Shown: positions 46,750-59,602, counted from the first letter of the stretch. The stretch is 64,000 nucleotides of DNA from Pezicula radicicola (GCA_003008705.1 PDUO01000024.1:623120-687119); one strand, 5' to 3'. Notes: generated by a model from the sequence alone, not told the origin. Made by a program: numbers and translations.

Positions 46750-49602
46750 TCAAACGGTTTCTATTTGCTTGGGTTTCGAGTTGATTTCATTCCATCTAGC
46801 CAATTTTGCGTACTATTTATATTTAATTACCGGTGTTTTATTGGAGACAGTTCCAGATTCTTGAAAACAGCATTAGCTACACCTGGGAATTTTATGTGGA
46901 TTCAAGTGTTTGTGTAGTGATTATCAGCCCTTCATTTTTCTGACATGAGAAGAAACCGGAACCGAATTCAATTGCTTACATTTTGATAATAAGTTACTTC
47001 GATGGAAATGCTAGGCGACTTCTACTTTGACATTCTCGTCGCTTGTTCGCTTAGCGCTCCCCCCTATATCTTCAATGATAATAAATCAGGTTGTACAGAA
47101 GGCAGAACGTTTTTGGAGGATCAGAAATAATCTGTATTTTAAACACTAGAGAGTAAAATGTTTGCGGTTAATATTATATTTGGTTTGTCAGAGCTGTAGA
47201 GTTTAAGTTCATTGCACAGTTATTTTTTGTAGCAATCGCTAAAAAAAAAAACATGTTGAAGTACATAAAGGAGAATTTCTTCCGTAAGTATTAATTCAAA
47301 ACCTCAACTTGTACTTAATTCGACCTAGTATTATATGTCCCATGCTTGAATAAATTCAGTTTTATAAAGTTCACCTCCACAAATTCCAAAGTCAAAGAGA
47401 TTTTTCAACAGCAAAGTACGTTCTAGACCAGACCTGCAGCTGCCCTCACTTTTTCCATTTGCTAAACCGTAAGCACTTCATGATAGAAGTCTATAAGAAG
47501 GGCCTCTACCATTCTCTTGCTCTACACATAATACTGAACAGAGTGTCTTTTTCCAAAACAGACCTCCCACAGAGATAAATGGCAACTTCTAGATTGGCAC
47601 TGGTACGCAACGTGGAATGGGAATAACCATTTGGTATTTCTGTTGCTCTGGGTGAACAATCAAAGTCATAGTCACTCTTACTGCAGCGAATATTTTGCTA
47701 GCGATGAATCTGTTCGTTGGTCGTCATAGACTATAGTCTTGTCATGCTTTAGTGTTGATAAATCACTATGTTGATTAACCCAATATGTTTCATTTTTGGC
47801 AAACTAAGTGACTAGTGCTTAGTCGCACTATTAGGAATATAGTTGTATCAGCTCTAACAACATAAATGGCCTTATCGCTATAAAATAATTTTGGGTACGA
47901 CGTTGATTTTTACTTGCAAGATTATGGGCATTCTTAATTTCACCTAATGCTCCCAGGTGCAAGGAGAATCTCACATGTTCTGGCCTTACCGAGTGAAGGA
48001 CAACACGCCATCCAACAGCCAATAAATTTCTGAATCAAGCTCACACCACTTATAGACCACGAGCCTCTCGAAATCCTCGATTACTAAGATTTCAGTTCTC
48101 TACCTATACCTAGAAAATATAAAATCAAAATGACAACAAGAAGCTCAGTAGCAAATAACGGCTTAACTCGCCGCTTCTAAGAAAAACGCCTTGAAGTACC
48201 AGCAACTAAACCTTAATATTTTTTCAAGACTCGAGGAGATATCTCGTATAATTCATCTCTTCGTTGACCTTGGCACAAAATCTTTCTCATTTTCGACCCC
48301 CAAGCGATCTCTAAATACTGCATGTTAGTAAAGAAATTTTTGAATTTCCTTTACCAACATAACACTGTGCATGATATCTTTCAGTCCCAACAAAAATATG
48401 ACTTCGAGTTTCATATTGGTCGGTTAAACCTAAGTAGTTAAAAGTCAGCACCCTGACTCGAAAACCAGTCATTCCTGAATTGACCAGAGAAACTAGGATC
48501 GGCAATAACCATACTAGTCTAGACAAGTCTGACTACAGAGAGGTATTCTAGACGGAACATTGACTACCTTCAAGGAATTTTAAAACCAGCACGATGTGTA
48601 CGAACTCTAGGTACAAGTTTTTCTATTAAGCGTTCTGTAATCGATGCACTTGTTGCTAAGCCGGAACCTGCGCGGTATCTTCAGAAGCTATATATTGTAG
48701 ATCAAGACGCATCGACTACTAGGTTATTATAATTCATACACTCGTTGTGTCTTGTTCGACCGGACCTAGTAGTTATACATGCAGCACCAGTTACATCGTC
48801 TTTCGTCGATTCTTGATATTCACTTTTTGCAAGGAACTGGGAAGATTTGTGTTGAGAACGAGAGAGAGAGCTAGGGATCTGGGGGCAGCTGGAACAGAAT
48901 ATAAAAGAAGATTTTGCCCGCAATACTGATGCTGTTGAACAAAGTTCTATATACGATGGTCCTGATGTCATCCATTGAGGAATTCTATATTGTTTCCAGC
49001 CATAGTTTCGAATAATTATTGACAATGATATAAAAGGTATAGCGATATCGAAAGCTTATATATATCTCTAACTTTGTAAGTTGAATACTCGCTATGTTTT
49101 CAATAGGTAGTCTTAGCACATATGTCGATTTGTCCAAAGAGGTACAATACTCGTACCATAGTACCCGTAACTCGAATACACGTACCTCGAAAACAAAAGT
49201 CCTCTCGAAGCACAAATAATCCATCCTTTTCGCCTTGGGACGTAAGGCGTCCAAAAAACTCGCGATACGCCACCGCCCTCTTATCAGACAAAACGCGTCC
49301 GCGTCTTTAACAAAAAGAGATCACCAAACCAAGTTTCCCACAACAAACTATCCTCGAAACACAATTTCTCAATACTTCTTTCATAGCAAGACCTTTATTC
49401 GAATTGTCAATTCCACACTCACGCTGTTTGTAACTCTCTCAATTGACAACAATTAAGCGATCGCTAAAGACTTGTGCCAACAGTTCAATACTATCAACGA
49501 TCAGATCAGATTCGCACCTCCCAACTATCTCCGTGCGTATCCTCTTCCTGTTCAAAGTCTCCTACCCATCCATCCAACTAACAGAACAGTCAAAAGCTCA
49601 AA
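46750..49602. other. Long intergenic stretch, no supported gene
   Basis: 2.8 kb of AT-rich sequence with poly-A near 47240. Short open frames have no domain. The last 150 bases are CT- and CA-rich and look like the 5' untranslated region of the coiled-coil gene that follows. Confidence 0.45.
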
Positions 49603-50004
49603 ATGCCATCCGAAATCGACCGTCTCGACGCCGAAGTCAACAACCTCTCTCGTCAATTCCCCGGCCTACCAATCCAGCAGCTCAAAGCCATAATCGCCTC
49701 CATGAGAGTTGCCGAGCAAGAACAAGTCCAGGAAGTTGAAGAGACTCGTCAAGAGTTGACTCGCGGATCTCTCTTCCAAACGGATTTGTTGAACCAGGTT
49801 GAAGAGCTTGTCGAAATGGTGAAGGAGGATCGTCAAACCATTATGGCTTTGCGGGAGAAGAACCAGAGGGATGTTATGGGGCTTCAGGCCAGAATTATTG
49901 AGGAGCAGGATAAGAATGCCAAGGCGATGAAGGAGATGAAGGAGAAGGTTGAGGGGTTGGAGATGGAGTTGGAGGAGGCGAAGGTTAGTTTATCCCGAAA
50001 GTAG
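49603..50004 (+). CDS. Small coiled-coil protein
   Basis: 133 residues from ATG 49603 (context CTCAAAATGCC). From about residue 8 to the end the sequence is almost entirely heptad-like and highly charged (RVAEQEQVQEVEETRQELTR, EMKEKVEGLEMELEEAK), so it should be an elongated coiled coil. No other domain is visible. The codons are well ordered and the 5' leader is CT-rich, so I consider it a real gene. A splice near the end is possible: donor GTTAGT at 49984 and acceptor AAATAG at about 50037 would replace the last residues VSLSRK with TSSIGVDNK and a stop. It faces a larger coiled-coil gene on the opposite strand 0.7 kb away (convergent). Confidence 0.7.
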   Translation: MPSEIDRLDAEVNNLSRQFPGLPIQQLKAIIASMRVAEQEQVQEVEETRQELTRGSLFQTDLLNQVEELVEMVKEDRQTIMALREKNQRDVMGLQARIIEEQDKNAKAMKEMKEKVEGLEMELEEAKVSLSRK

Positions 50005-50738
50005 GTAGAGTTTACTCGTGGCTAATTTGAAAATAGACAAGCTCGATCGGAGTTGACAACAAGTAGAGTTGGAAAATTAAGATGGAAATACCACGAGCGA
50101 TCAAGTTGGGGTTGTATGAGTATTTTGGGAATTGGGATGAACCCCGATTAGGGCTGCATATCTGGCAGGGAATGCACAAATACACGTTGGTACTCCGAGT
50201 ATACTTCTTCTGGGCTAACTTCTGATTTGATGATAGTTATATATAAGTGGCTTTCTCAAACATGGTAACAGTGAATTCAGTAAGTCTACCCAGTCGAATG
50301 ATGAACAAACAGGAACATTTCAATGATACATTCACGAGTAGGTTCAAGACTGGTACAGTAGCTTTGTATGATGATCTCTTCTTGAGATTTCCAGTCTACC
50401 TATTAAACTTCAGCAGAGTAAGTACTCCTAATCCTCATTTCAGAAAAACTTCATGCGTCATAATTTCTCTCGCAGCGTCGCACAAATACAAGAAGTTGTC
50501 ATCGTTGAACGACAAATTAAAGCAAAAAGGAAACAACAACCGTCCATGCCTAAGCATGATATGCCGACAACAAATATTCAGCGGATTTCGATACTATGAA
50601 ACTTCAATTTTAATACGCCAACTCCCAGAACCCCAACGGAAAAGCAGACATTTTTGCAAAGCAAGTAAGGCAAGTAAGTCAAAGGCATATCCCTCCGCCA
50701 ACGTGAGAGTTCCAAATGCTAACAGCAAACACGCCAAA
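50005..50738. other. Convergent intergenic region
   Basis: 3' flanks of two convergent genes. A 201-codon + frame (50247-50852) begins with a non-ATG codon, runs antisense into the 3' exons of the next gene and is compositionally ordinary, so I treat it as chance. Confidence 0.5.
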
Positions 50739-52254
50739 TCACTGCGCAAGAGTCAGTCACCATCAAATTTCAGAACACGCAGGAAACTTACAAAAGTGCG
50801 AGCACGACCACGTCGACCAGCAATAGCAGCCTCATACGCAGCATCAGCCTGAGCCTGAGCCTGAGCCATGAACTCATTGAAGGAAGCAAGTGAAGCAAGT
50901 GTATCAACACGGGCTGGAGTCTCAGTAAGAGTTGAATCATCATCACCATCAACCAAAAGAGCAGGTTCGTCAGCAAAGTGATCATCATCACTTGTGGATT
51001 GAAAGCTAGCGGTGTCCGAATCAAAGGTGCCATGATCAGAGACGAGAGAAGGTTCGGTGCCAGTGCTGCTGGATGGAGGTGCGTAGATGTTGGTGATGCG
51101 CTTGCCGTTTAGCATGAGCTTGATATCATCACTTCCTGAGCTGAAGGTGTGCCAAAGGTGTGGTTGCTGCGAAGGCTATTGCTATCAGGGATACTCCAGT
51201 CATCATCTTGTTCCTTAACCTTATATTCCTTGGCAGTGTCCTCGGTTCTCTCCGTTATTGTCGTTAGGAGAGAGGTTTCATCGAAGGGTTTCTTGTAGAC
51301 GGTTTCAATTCCGGTTTCAGGGTCAATGGTGGTTACGGTACTCCTGGTGGTGGAAACTGTGGTAGAAGAGGATTGGCTAACTGGTCTAGGAAGACGACTG
51401 TGGCTGTTCAATGATGAGGACAAAGCTCTTCTGACGTATGGAGATGATTGGCCATCATCGGTTTGGTATGAACTGTCGACGGAGGAATTGGAGGAAACGC
51501 TGCTAATCGAGGGGGGACGACGGTTGCGAGCCGAGTTTGACAGAGCTTGAATGACTGCGAGTGAAGTGGTGGTTCTGCTTCGTCGTACAGCACCTGGTTG
51601 GTTCTCTGGACGAAAGAGATTTTCAAGATTGAGATACCAGTCTTGATACGAGTCCGCATCTGCCTTCAACTTATCACGTTGTTCCTCGACAGTACGAAGC
51701 GTAATAGCCTGCTTGTCAAAGTTCATCTGCAGTTCTTTGACTTTGTTCTTCAGCTCCTGTTCATTGTCGGCACCCTCCTTGATGAGCATGAGTCTAGAGC
51801 AAATTTGGTCGCCAGGGCCAACAGTGTTATCCTTTACTTCTTCACCCAAGAGCTTGGCAATGATCTCCTTGAATGCAAGTACACCGCTCTCGAACTCGGC
51901 GATTTGCTTGGCTTGTACCTCGTTCTGCTTCTCAAGAGCCGTGATGGTTGCGTTCAAGCCTTCGACTTTGGTCTTCATCTCGTTTTCAACTCGTGCGGTG
52001 TTGTCAGCAGCATTTGTAGCCATATCAGTGTATCTCTTTGCTACTTCTGCCGACTCCATCTGCTGTGATCGAATTTGGTTCTCGGTGAAGTTGTACAGGC
52101 CACCAATAATGCTCAAGAGCTGTGGTGCAACGCGGGCATATCTTGGGTTCGCGCTGACCTCATACAGGATGGCTTGGACCATACGCTGTTGTCTATCGAA
52201 CTCCTGCTTCAACGCCTTGGCATCATCTTCTTGCTTTTGGGTTCGGAAAGGCAT
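50739..52254 (-). CDS. Coiled-coil protein with Ser-rich disordered region
   Basis: Proposed exons are 52254-51195, 51135-50792 and 50741-50739, giving 468 residues. Residues about 5-245 form long coiled-coil segments (KALKQEFDRQQRM; ENEMKTKVEGLNATITALEKQNEVQAKQIAEFE split by a short loop). A Ser/Thr-rich disordered region follows (about 250-350), then an acidic stretch and a tail with Ala-Gln repeats (AQAQAQADAAYEAA) ending RRGRARTF. The first intron (59 nt, donor GTATCC, acceptor CTCAG) is my choice to join SDDIKLMLNGKRITNIYAP. A 53-nt alternative (donor GTTAAG) also keeps frame. The last intron (50 nt, GTAAGT, branch CTGAC, GCGCAG) places the TGA as the first codon of a terminal exon. It could be a cytoskeletal or trafficking scaffold; no family is assigned. 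Confidence 0.7.
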
Positions 52255-52330
52255 GATTGCAGCAATTTTGGTTATCTGTTGTGGTTGCTGCGACGATGTT
52301 GTGTGGCGGTGGAGAGCTGCGTCGCTAAAA

Positions 52331-53100
52331 CTATTTTCGAATATCTGTCAGTGGGAGGAACGTTTTCATCTTTGAGGTGTCCATCACGTGTTGTGAAATG
52401 GCCAGAAGTATAGCCTCAAGATGCAAGGCGTTCATCTTTGAGACTGGAACACGGCCGCTCTTTTCGCCGAAAGCCAGGAGCAGAGTGAACATTGTGGCCA
52501 TGGAGACGGAGAGGAGGGCAGTTTTGGCCAACGCCATTGAACCAGGTAGAACCTCCCCTTGAAAACAGAAATGCCAGGTAAATGGCAAGGTTCTTGGAAG
52601 AGCATGAACTCTTCTCCCTGAACAATTTCGAGTCCAAGTCCCGTCCGGCAGAGAGCTTCCACCAAGGGTTCGGGAATCACTTAATCTAATCCCACTCCAA
52701 TGTACAAGAGAGCTGCTGACATTCTCCCTCAGAGGCCTTTGATCTAATGGAATTGAAAAACAGGAAGTAGAATGACAACAACTTACGAATGAGCAATAGC
52801 AGGTCTCTCGTATCCCCTCCATCCCATGCCTTGCCGGTTAAGCCACTATGGCTTGAAGACCACATGCTGGGGCCATGTTGATAGCCACAGAATGAGAACG
52901 GGCTCTTGATTGTACCAAGAGATCTCCAGTACTAATTTTCTTACTTGAATACCTACTAGAAATCCAAGAGCTTGGAACGATTCAGAATCCTGGAGGCTAT
53001 GGACCAGCATTTCTAGGAAAATAACTGTACAAAAAACAAAGTTAGTAGGAGTTAACAGGTAAGAATTGTGCCAATGCCGTATCTCACCTGAAGACTCCAT
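52331..53100 (-). CDS. Putative small multi-exon protein, structure unresolved
   Basis: A start ATGGAGTCTTCAG at 53100-53088 is followed by a textbook intron (GTGAGA ... TACTAAC ... TGTACAG), so transcription on this strand is credible. The next part reads VIFLEMLVHSLQDSESFQALGF. One in-frame solution then skips 40-nt and 43-nt introns and enters the open frame 52822-52331, which ends in a C-rich-codon stretch starting MALAKTALLSVSMATMFTLLL (from 52537) with a probable membrane segment. However, all three frames are open for parts of 52420-52680 and another frame also looks protein-like (LGLEIVQGEEFMLF), so the exon set is uncertain. No family is recognised. The minimal alternative is a 68-residue protein from 52537. 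Confidence 0.35.
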
Positions 53101-55043
53101 AATTTATCCATAAAAATGTCGGTAGGAGCTCAGTTGTTCATTGGGTGATCTTCTATATACTTACGGTATTGGAAAACGCTCTCTTCATGGCCGATAAACT
53201 TTGCACTGTGTCTTGCTCCCATTCCAAGTTGTGCAGCTGTTATACTTGTCACCAGATGCTATTCAAAGCTTGATAAGGTGTTTACGATCTGATGAGGCAT
53301 GTCTTGTTGTTGTTGTGTTGATATCTCGAAGTGGAAGGTACGGTACCTAGATGAGTCTAAATTTTGAAAAAGAAGGTTTGCTTTGCGTGGGAAGACAAAT
53401 TCCTTAGTGTCGACGCATCCATACCTCGTGAGGCCGTCGAGGCAACGAATAATTCCGCTGACTAATTTGACAATATATGATGTCGTCGTTCTTATGCGGT
53501 AGGAAAACGTAAGGTAGTCCGAGTCGGCTGGCCGACAGGCTCTAGTACCGTGGCGAAGCTCGGCATAAAATAAGGAATAACAGAAAGGCCTATTAGTAGC
53601 CGCAGTTGATTTTAGAAGTCTTATTCTATTAGAATCTGTTAATGCCAGACCAATGTCTCCGTGTTCTTAGGTACCGTTATAATTACTTTATAAGACATAA
53701 TTCCAAATGCTATCTATTGAGATGCAAGAGATAGATTTACTAACTCACTTGATTTGAGTAGGTACTTAATTTGAGCATTTTACTTGATCCATAGCTTTAA
53801 TCGAAATTATATTTTGTAAAACAATTTGTACCTTATAGAATACTTCTTATTATTTCGTCGGCACAGAAAAACTGGTCATACAGCTAAGCGAGAAATGAAC
53901 AGCTTGCCAATCCCATTCTTTTCATTCTACTTTTACATATAGCAAGGAGAAATTTCTCCGTCTATACTCCGTTATATAATGACAAGGAATATCATTTTAA
54001 CCTTCGCTTTTCATTTAAAGATTTCAAATAGCGAAGTCGACTTGGGCGCGAGCGAAGAGATTCATCACAGCTGAGAACCGTAATATAGCCATAAATGCTG
54101 CGGCTACGGACGAGAAAATCAAAACGACGAAGGACAGTAACGCTAATCATGACTTCTCCTCCTCACACCGCATGGCCCAACCTAGACAATAAGACGTACC
54201 TGTATACCGTAAACATTCTATTCCCACCACTTCAATCAACGAGATCAGGCTGGGATAGCACTACTCCAGTGATTTAACCAACAGTATGACAGTAAGTACA
54301 GTACCTAAAACCTATGAAATCACAGTGACAACAATTTCCAAATTGACACTAGCAACTAGCCTCGTCAAAACCAAACTTAAAAAACAGTTCCAGCTGCATT
54401 ATAGTAAGCATCTATGCCTTGAGATCTTTCTCTAATTCTTATTTTCAAGAATGGCGTTAAGTTCCTGCTCTGTGCTTCAGCTACGGGTTATTTATGTTTC
54501 CTTTAATATATGAATCTTTACGATATGTAAATAAGATATATTAATTCTTTTTATAAGTAATATTAGAATAACTAAGAGAGATATAGTGTTTATAATTTCT
54601 AGATTTATAAACTAAGATACCTATAGGTATGGTATCTTTTAAACGCTAAGAGTTGCTTCTATTACATAGGCACTTGAAATCAAGCAAATTACCTAAGTCA
54701 AGTTAGTTATTCAAGTCAACTCAATTACTCAAGGCAAGTCAATAACTTCAATAAATTGCCAAGCCGTTGCAATCCTACGTGATTTATCACATCCTACAGA
54801 CAAAACACTCTCATGCGGAGATAAGAGTCTTTTTTTTTTTTTGGCAAAACTATTGTGTATTTGTGAGGGTAGAGAGTAGAAAACGAAAGACTCGGCCGCC
54901 TCGCTATGCTGCCACCGTATGCACCCAACGCCAAATACCAAATCAACACCAAGGTAAACCCACCAGGTATAAACAGGTCCCGAACCTATGTAGACATATA
55001 CACCAAGATACTACGCCGCAAGAAGGGATGCGCCCAATGCAGA
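53101..55043. other. Intergenic, no supported gene
   Basis: AT-rich, especially 53600-54740. It contains degenerate words of the type ACTTGATTTGAGTA (about 53744, also at 13541) and AAGTCAACTCAATTACTCAAG (about 54700). A poly-T run is near 54830. Short open frames show no domain. Confidence 0.45.
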
Positions 55044-56354
55044 TTACCTTTTATCCTCATCATCACTCTCGTCTGTGTGCACTAATTTCCTCGGTGACCT
55101 CGCACTGTTACTCCCGCTCCCAACCACTGTCGGACTACTCTCCCCGTCATACAGAGGATCATAGTCTTTTGTGCTTGTCTTCAGTTCTTTCCCTCTGCTG
55201 CCTCCACTACCACTGCTGAATGGCCTCTTGGCGATGCTGCTTGTAGATCTCGGGCTCTTTGGTCTAGACTTCAGATCCGTGAGTGGTGCATCTTCATCTT
55301 CGTCGTTAGAATGAATCTCGTCACTGCTCCCACTCCTGTCTCCATGATGCTCGTCGTTGAATGAATTGTCGCCGTCCATTGTGGGTATAGGTTCGTGCTC
55401 GTTCGGCTTCTGATTCTTGATGAACGAATCAATGATATAATACTGTGTCGCATTCATGATGACCGGGAAAACCAGCATCACAAACAAGATCTGGTACAAG
55501 ACATTTCCTTCCGTCCAACGCAGTGCCCAATCACCTACTCGCGAGATCCATGGTAGAACGAGGAAGATAATCAGAACGCAGAATTTCATGCCCATGAGCC
55601 CAAGGAAATAGATGATTGATTGTTTGAACCACCACAGTGCCTTTGGAGGATGGCCGTAGTTTCCTGATTCGATGGATTCGCGAGGTTGGCCGAATCTTGT
55701 CATGGCGAAAAGGTTGGTGAGGATGCGAAGGAGGACGATGAGAATTGGGATACCGACTGTTGTCTGCAATCTTGCATTAGCACATACTCAAAGGGAAATA
55801 TTGGGTTGGGAGACAAAACTTACATCAATAGCCAAGTTCAAGAGGTAGAATGAGCATGGATTTGGGCGATAATTCCCGTTTTCGTCCGTCATTCGTCTTT
55901 GTATGACACTCCGTGTTGCAACTGTTGCAGGGCTAACCTTCAGCTCAAACTGCCCTGAGGACATCATACTCATAAGCAGATTCGCCGTGTGCACCAATAC
56001 GGACCCCACAACCTGCTTCGAAACATCAAACGACCATATCTTTATGGGGCGCTGTGGCCGTTCTTTCCACCGCTTGTACACCAGTGCCAACAACGCACAT
56101 CCTCCCAATGCTCCTTGTACCAATATCGCAAACGGTCCAAGGAGCTGGCATTCTCCATTTTCGTGCTCGGGCGGCGGTGGTCTGTGGTTGTGTGCGATGG
56201 CCGTGCCAGTTGCTATAATTGCTGCGATAGTTTCGGTGGGTGTAGGGACATCGATACCCACCGCTGCTGTCGCGACCGCGGAGGCTATTGTTGAGAAGGC
56301 CGAGGGAAGTCCATTCGAAAGGTAGGTGGGCTCCAAGCCCGGTGGGGGGAGCAT
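55044..56354 (-). CDS. STIMATE-family (TMEM110-like) membrane protein
   Basis: Exons are 56354-55824 and 55763-55044 with an intron of 60 nt (GTAAGT ... GCTAAT ... TTGCAG), giving 416 residues. After a low-complexity N-terminus there are four to five hydrophobic segments with the conserved order CQLLGPFAILVQGALGG, KIWSFDVSKQVVGSVLVHTANLLMSM, PNPCSFYLLNLAIDTTVGIPILIVLLRIL, ESGNYG, and WWFKQSIIYFLGLMGMKFCVL. LPWISRVGDWALRWTEGN and FPVIMNATQYYIIDSFIK follow. This is the STIMATE family: the human member is an ER protein acting on STIM1, and the fungal members are annotated as vacuolar or ER membrane proteins. The C-terminal about 125 residues are acidic, Ser-rich and disordered. The start at MLPPPG was chosen as the ATG closest to the conserved core; longer in-frame starts exist. 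Confidence 0.88.
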
Positions 56355-58346
56355 CACCTCGCTGAGCTTTGTGAGGATGTCGCTGTGGTTCGTAGGTATA
56401 GGAGAATAGTATATCCACCTCTTGTTTAGTCTATCGGTAGGGTATACCAGGACGTTGGTTTGCCTTTGGGTCGAAAGGCTATCCTGACGCAAGAGGCGCA
56501 GATCCTGTGATAGTGTAAAGATTCGCGTGCCTCGGTAGATAGTGCTGCAGAGGTAGGAGGGTGGTGAAGGTTAGGCAGAGATGAAGCTGAAGATGCTGGC
56601 GGAGGGAGGTGTAGGAGGTATTGTGAAAGGATGCTGTTGGATGAAGAATAGAAGTTGAGGTGAGGTTCAGGCTGCCTTGGCTGATGTCTCCTCTTCTGAG
56701 GCACACACTTTGAGCGAGGGTCGGTGTCTGGAGAAGTGAAGGGTACAGTAGGGTTAAGGTTACTGTAGCCAACAATTTCGGGGGGGCGAACGTGGACCAC
56801 AGCCCCTGTTGCTGTTAGCCATGTCTCAGATCCCTCCTCTGCCGGCCCCACAGCCACTCACTGGACAGCAAATACGGAGGACGCTCGCTCAGTCACTTGG
56901 CAGCAATAATATCAATACAACACAATCTTATATATTGAAGCGACTCTCCCCTTTCTCAATATCCATCCCCTTCTTTGTACAGACGATGAGGATCGAAGCC
57001 AACCTTCCAGACGGCTTATCTTCGACGTACAAGTGTTTCAGGCTTAGGCTTTCGGGTGTAACCGAGGATGAAGTGGAGAAATCTCGACATCTTAAATGTT
57101 TCGTCACAGACCTCAAAAAGCTTGTCACGAGCCTCATACGAAGAACATGATGAGATTCAGAAGCCTGCATTTGGCCTACATAACGCCACGCCTGCCAGTC
57201 TTTCTCCGCAAGGAACATTGTCAGATGTTTTTTGTCTTGGACTTTCTTGTCCAGGTGGGAATTCGGTGACGGTACGAATAGCAAGTGCTACCAATATTTA
57301 AATGATAGTTGCTGAATGGGGAAACATGAAGTATTATTGGTTTTGCACCACTGCCAATTTCAGCCGAAATGACAATATCAAAGAATGGACTTAGCTCAAT
57401 GGCAGCGAGTGATCAGTGTCGAAAATAATTCGAAGGTAGTGCTTTCAAAGCACAAAGCAAGACTGGTGAATGCACTAAAGGATTTATACCATCAAGAACT
57501 ATCAGCAATGGCCAAGTAAGCCAGGAGTTGTTTGAAAATTCCAACGATCCATACAAGCTTGGCCTTAGTTTAGTACTGAGTAGGACTTGGATGTCACGGC
57601 GAAGACCAACTTCCAAGTTGATGTGGATAAACACTGCATTGGCAATCCACAACGACCCTCTTCCCCCTAGCTTTCGATCACCTATACGAGTAGAACACTC
57701 TTGACAACAAGTCAAAAGACTTGAACAATGAACATACTACCCTCAAGTCAACTCCTAACCTCCTACTCATCATCGCATGGTAAATAAGTGATTGTTTCAC
57801 AAATCAAATAGTCATCCACGACATTAGCGACAATTACCTAGGTGCCAACTTTCATTGGTCCTTTAAAGCTACCCATTATTGAATGTATATTAAGCCTTCG
57901 CATGACGATAAGGATTATGTGACCTCACCGCCAACTGTTTTTGCAGACCGCCTTCTTTTCTGCCAAGCATAACTGTTCTAGAACCCCTTCTACAGAGGCC
58001 TGCTGACATCCTGATCAGGAAGCGGTGTGCAAAGCAGCTGTTCACCGTTCCACAATCGTCATGCAAGGGATACAGAGCTAGAATCCCGAGTAATTGAAGC
58101 TCTAGGCTCTACTGCTATTGTTGACGGGAAGATGCATCGGCTTCAAAACGACAATTTTACGCCTTGCTAAAAGGGGATTAGGTCTTGAAATCACCTGTTC
58201 TTTACCCCACCATCACCTGCACACTACCCCAAGAAGCTTGTTTATCCCAACAACCACATCGGTATAATCAGGTACAAAGGTACAATTTTCGCCCCTTATT
58301 CAATCCAATTGTCTTCTGTTCTCTGGATTCATTTGAAAGTCTCAAA
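56355..58346. other. Intergenic / divergent promoter, no supported gene
   Basis: The first 500 bases are GA-rich on the + strand (CT-rich on the coding strand of the STIMATE gene), a composition typical of fungal promoters and leaders. A + open frame from ATG 56821 to 57150 (110 codons) and an antisense one (57284-56928) overlap and neither has a domain. The remainder seems non-coding. Confidence 0.45.
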
Positions 58347-59602
58347 ATGTCTCTACCAAAGACTTTCCCACTCAACGCTCCTGACGGAAAGACCATTGAG
58401 ATCCCATCTGTTGGTTTCGGTACTTGGGGGTCTTGGGATGCTGGTAAGCCTATGTCCAAGATTCTTGAAGATTAAGCTCACTTGTTTAGCCGGACCCGAG
58501 TGGTGTAAAGATGCCACCTTAGTAGCTCTCAAAGAAGGTTATCGGCACTTCGATTGTGCCTGGATGTATGGTGTAAGATACCACGCTTATCAATCACATT
58601 CCCCTGGCACAGACAAAAAAGCACCTTGCCTTCACCGAATCATCGAGCATCAATTGTTAACCAAAGGATAGGTCAATGCTGAGATTGGAGCCGCTATCAA
58701 AGAATCTGGTGTCCCTAGATCCGAAATATTCATCACTACAAAGTTCTGGCCACACTTCGCTGCACCCGAGAATGTCGAGTTGTGCCTTGATATCTGCCTA
58801 CAGCAAATGGGCTTAGACTATGTGGACCTTTACCTTGCTCATTGGCCCTACGCAGCCAAACCTATCTCGCGAGAGGCATTGCTCAAGGCAAAAGCTGGGG
58901 CTCGTCCCACTCCAGAAGAGAAGGGTCAGTTGATGAAAGATGGCAAGCCGGTCATTGATTGGGAGCATACTTCAACCAATATTGCTAAACGAGCAGGTCA
59001 GTACTAAAGTCCTGGTCCTATTATATATTGGAAATGTGCCGAGCCACACAACAACATAGCTAATTCTGCATTTAGGCCAACAAGGTTCATTCATACCCAC
59101 CTGGGAAGCAATGAAAACCCTCGTCAAAAAAGGCAAAACCCGTACCATCGGCGTCTCCAATTTCTCCATCACCGAACTCCAAGAAGTCCTTCCCCATGCA
59201 AAAGACATCCCGATCTCCTGCAACCAAATCGAAGTTCACCCCTGGCTACCCCAAACCGAATTAATCGCCTTTGGAAAAGAGCACGGTATCATAACAACAT
59301 GCTACTCACCATTCGCAGGCCAGAAAGCCGACGGAAAGACCCTTCTTGTTGATGAAAAAGTCAAGAAACTGGCTGAGAAGAATGGGATGGATGTTGGTCA
59401 ATTGTTGCATAGTTGGGCTGTGCAACGTGGTACTGTTCCTTTGGGTAAGAGTTCTACTCCTAAGCGTATAAAGTCGAATTTGGAGGTGAAGAAGCTTGAT
59501 GAGGTTAGTATGAAGGAGCTTGATGGTTTGGCAATGCCTGGTACTGAGGGTAGGACTGTTGATTTTACTGAGGCTTGGGGTGTTTCCCTTTTTCAGAACT
59601 AG
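58347..59602 (+). CDS. Aldo-keto reductase
   Basis: Exons are 58347-58443, 58490-58572, 58672-58996 and 59076-59602 (introns 46, 99 and 79 nt), giving 343 residues, the usual length for this family. The catalytic tetrad is present: Asp54 and Tyr59 in GYRHFDCAWMYG, Lys84 in IFITTKFW, His117 in DLYLAHWP. Also seen are PSVGFGTW near the N-terminus, TRTIGVSNFSITELQEVL, CNQIEVHPWLPQTELIAF, and near the C-terminus the NADPH phosphate-binding type stretch PLGKSSTPKRIKSNLEV. It should be a soluble NAD(P)H-dependent reductase of aldehydes, sugars or small ketones; the exact substrate cannot be told. The region between residues about 130 and 165 (AKAGARPTPEEKGQLMKDGK) is a loop seen in glycerol or xylose reductase-like fungal members. 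Confidence 0.92.

Noticed and set aside
50247..50852. 201-codon plus-strand open frame
   Set aside because: It starts at a non-ATG codon, has no domain and runs antisense into the spliced 3' end of the coiled-coil gene.
51713..52375. 220-codon plus-strand open frame with hydrophobic stretches
   Set aside because: It is antisense to the coiled-coil gene; its Leu/Ser richness mirrors Lys/Glu/Gln codons on the real strand.
56426..56857. Minus-strand frame of 143 codons upstream of the STIMATE gene
   Set aside because: Pro/Ser/His-rich because of CT-rich leader sequence. It does not splice convincingly to the conserved domain.
56821..57150. 110-codon plus-strand frame from ATG 56821
   Set aside because: No domain, overlaps an equally long antisense frame and lies in promoter-like sequence; it cannot be supported without transcripts.
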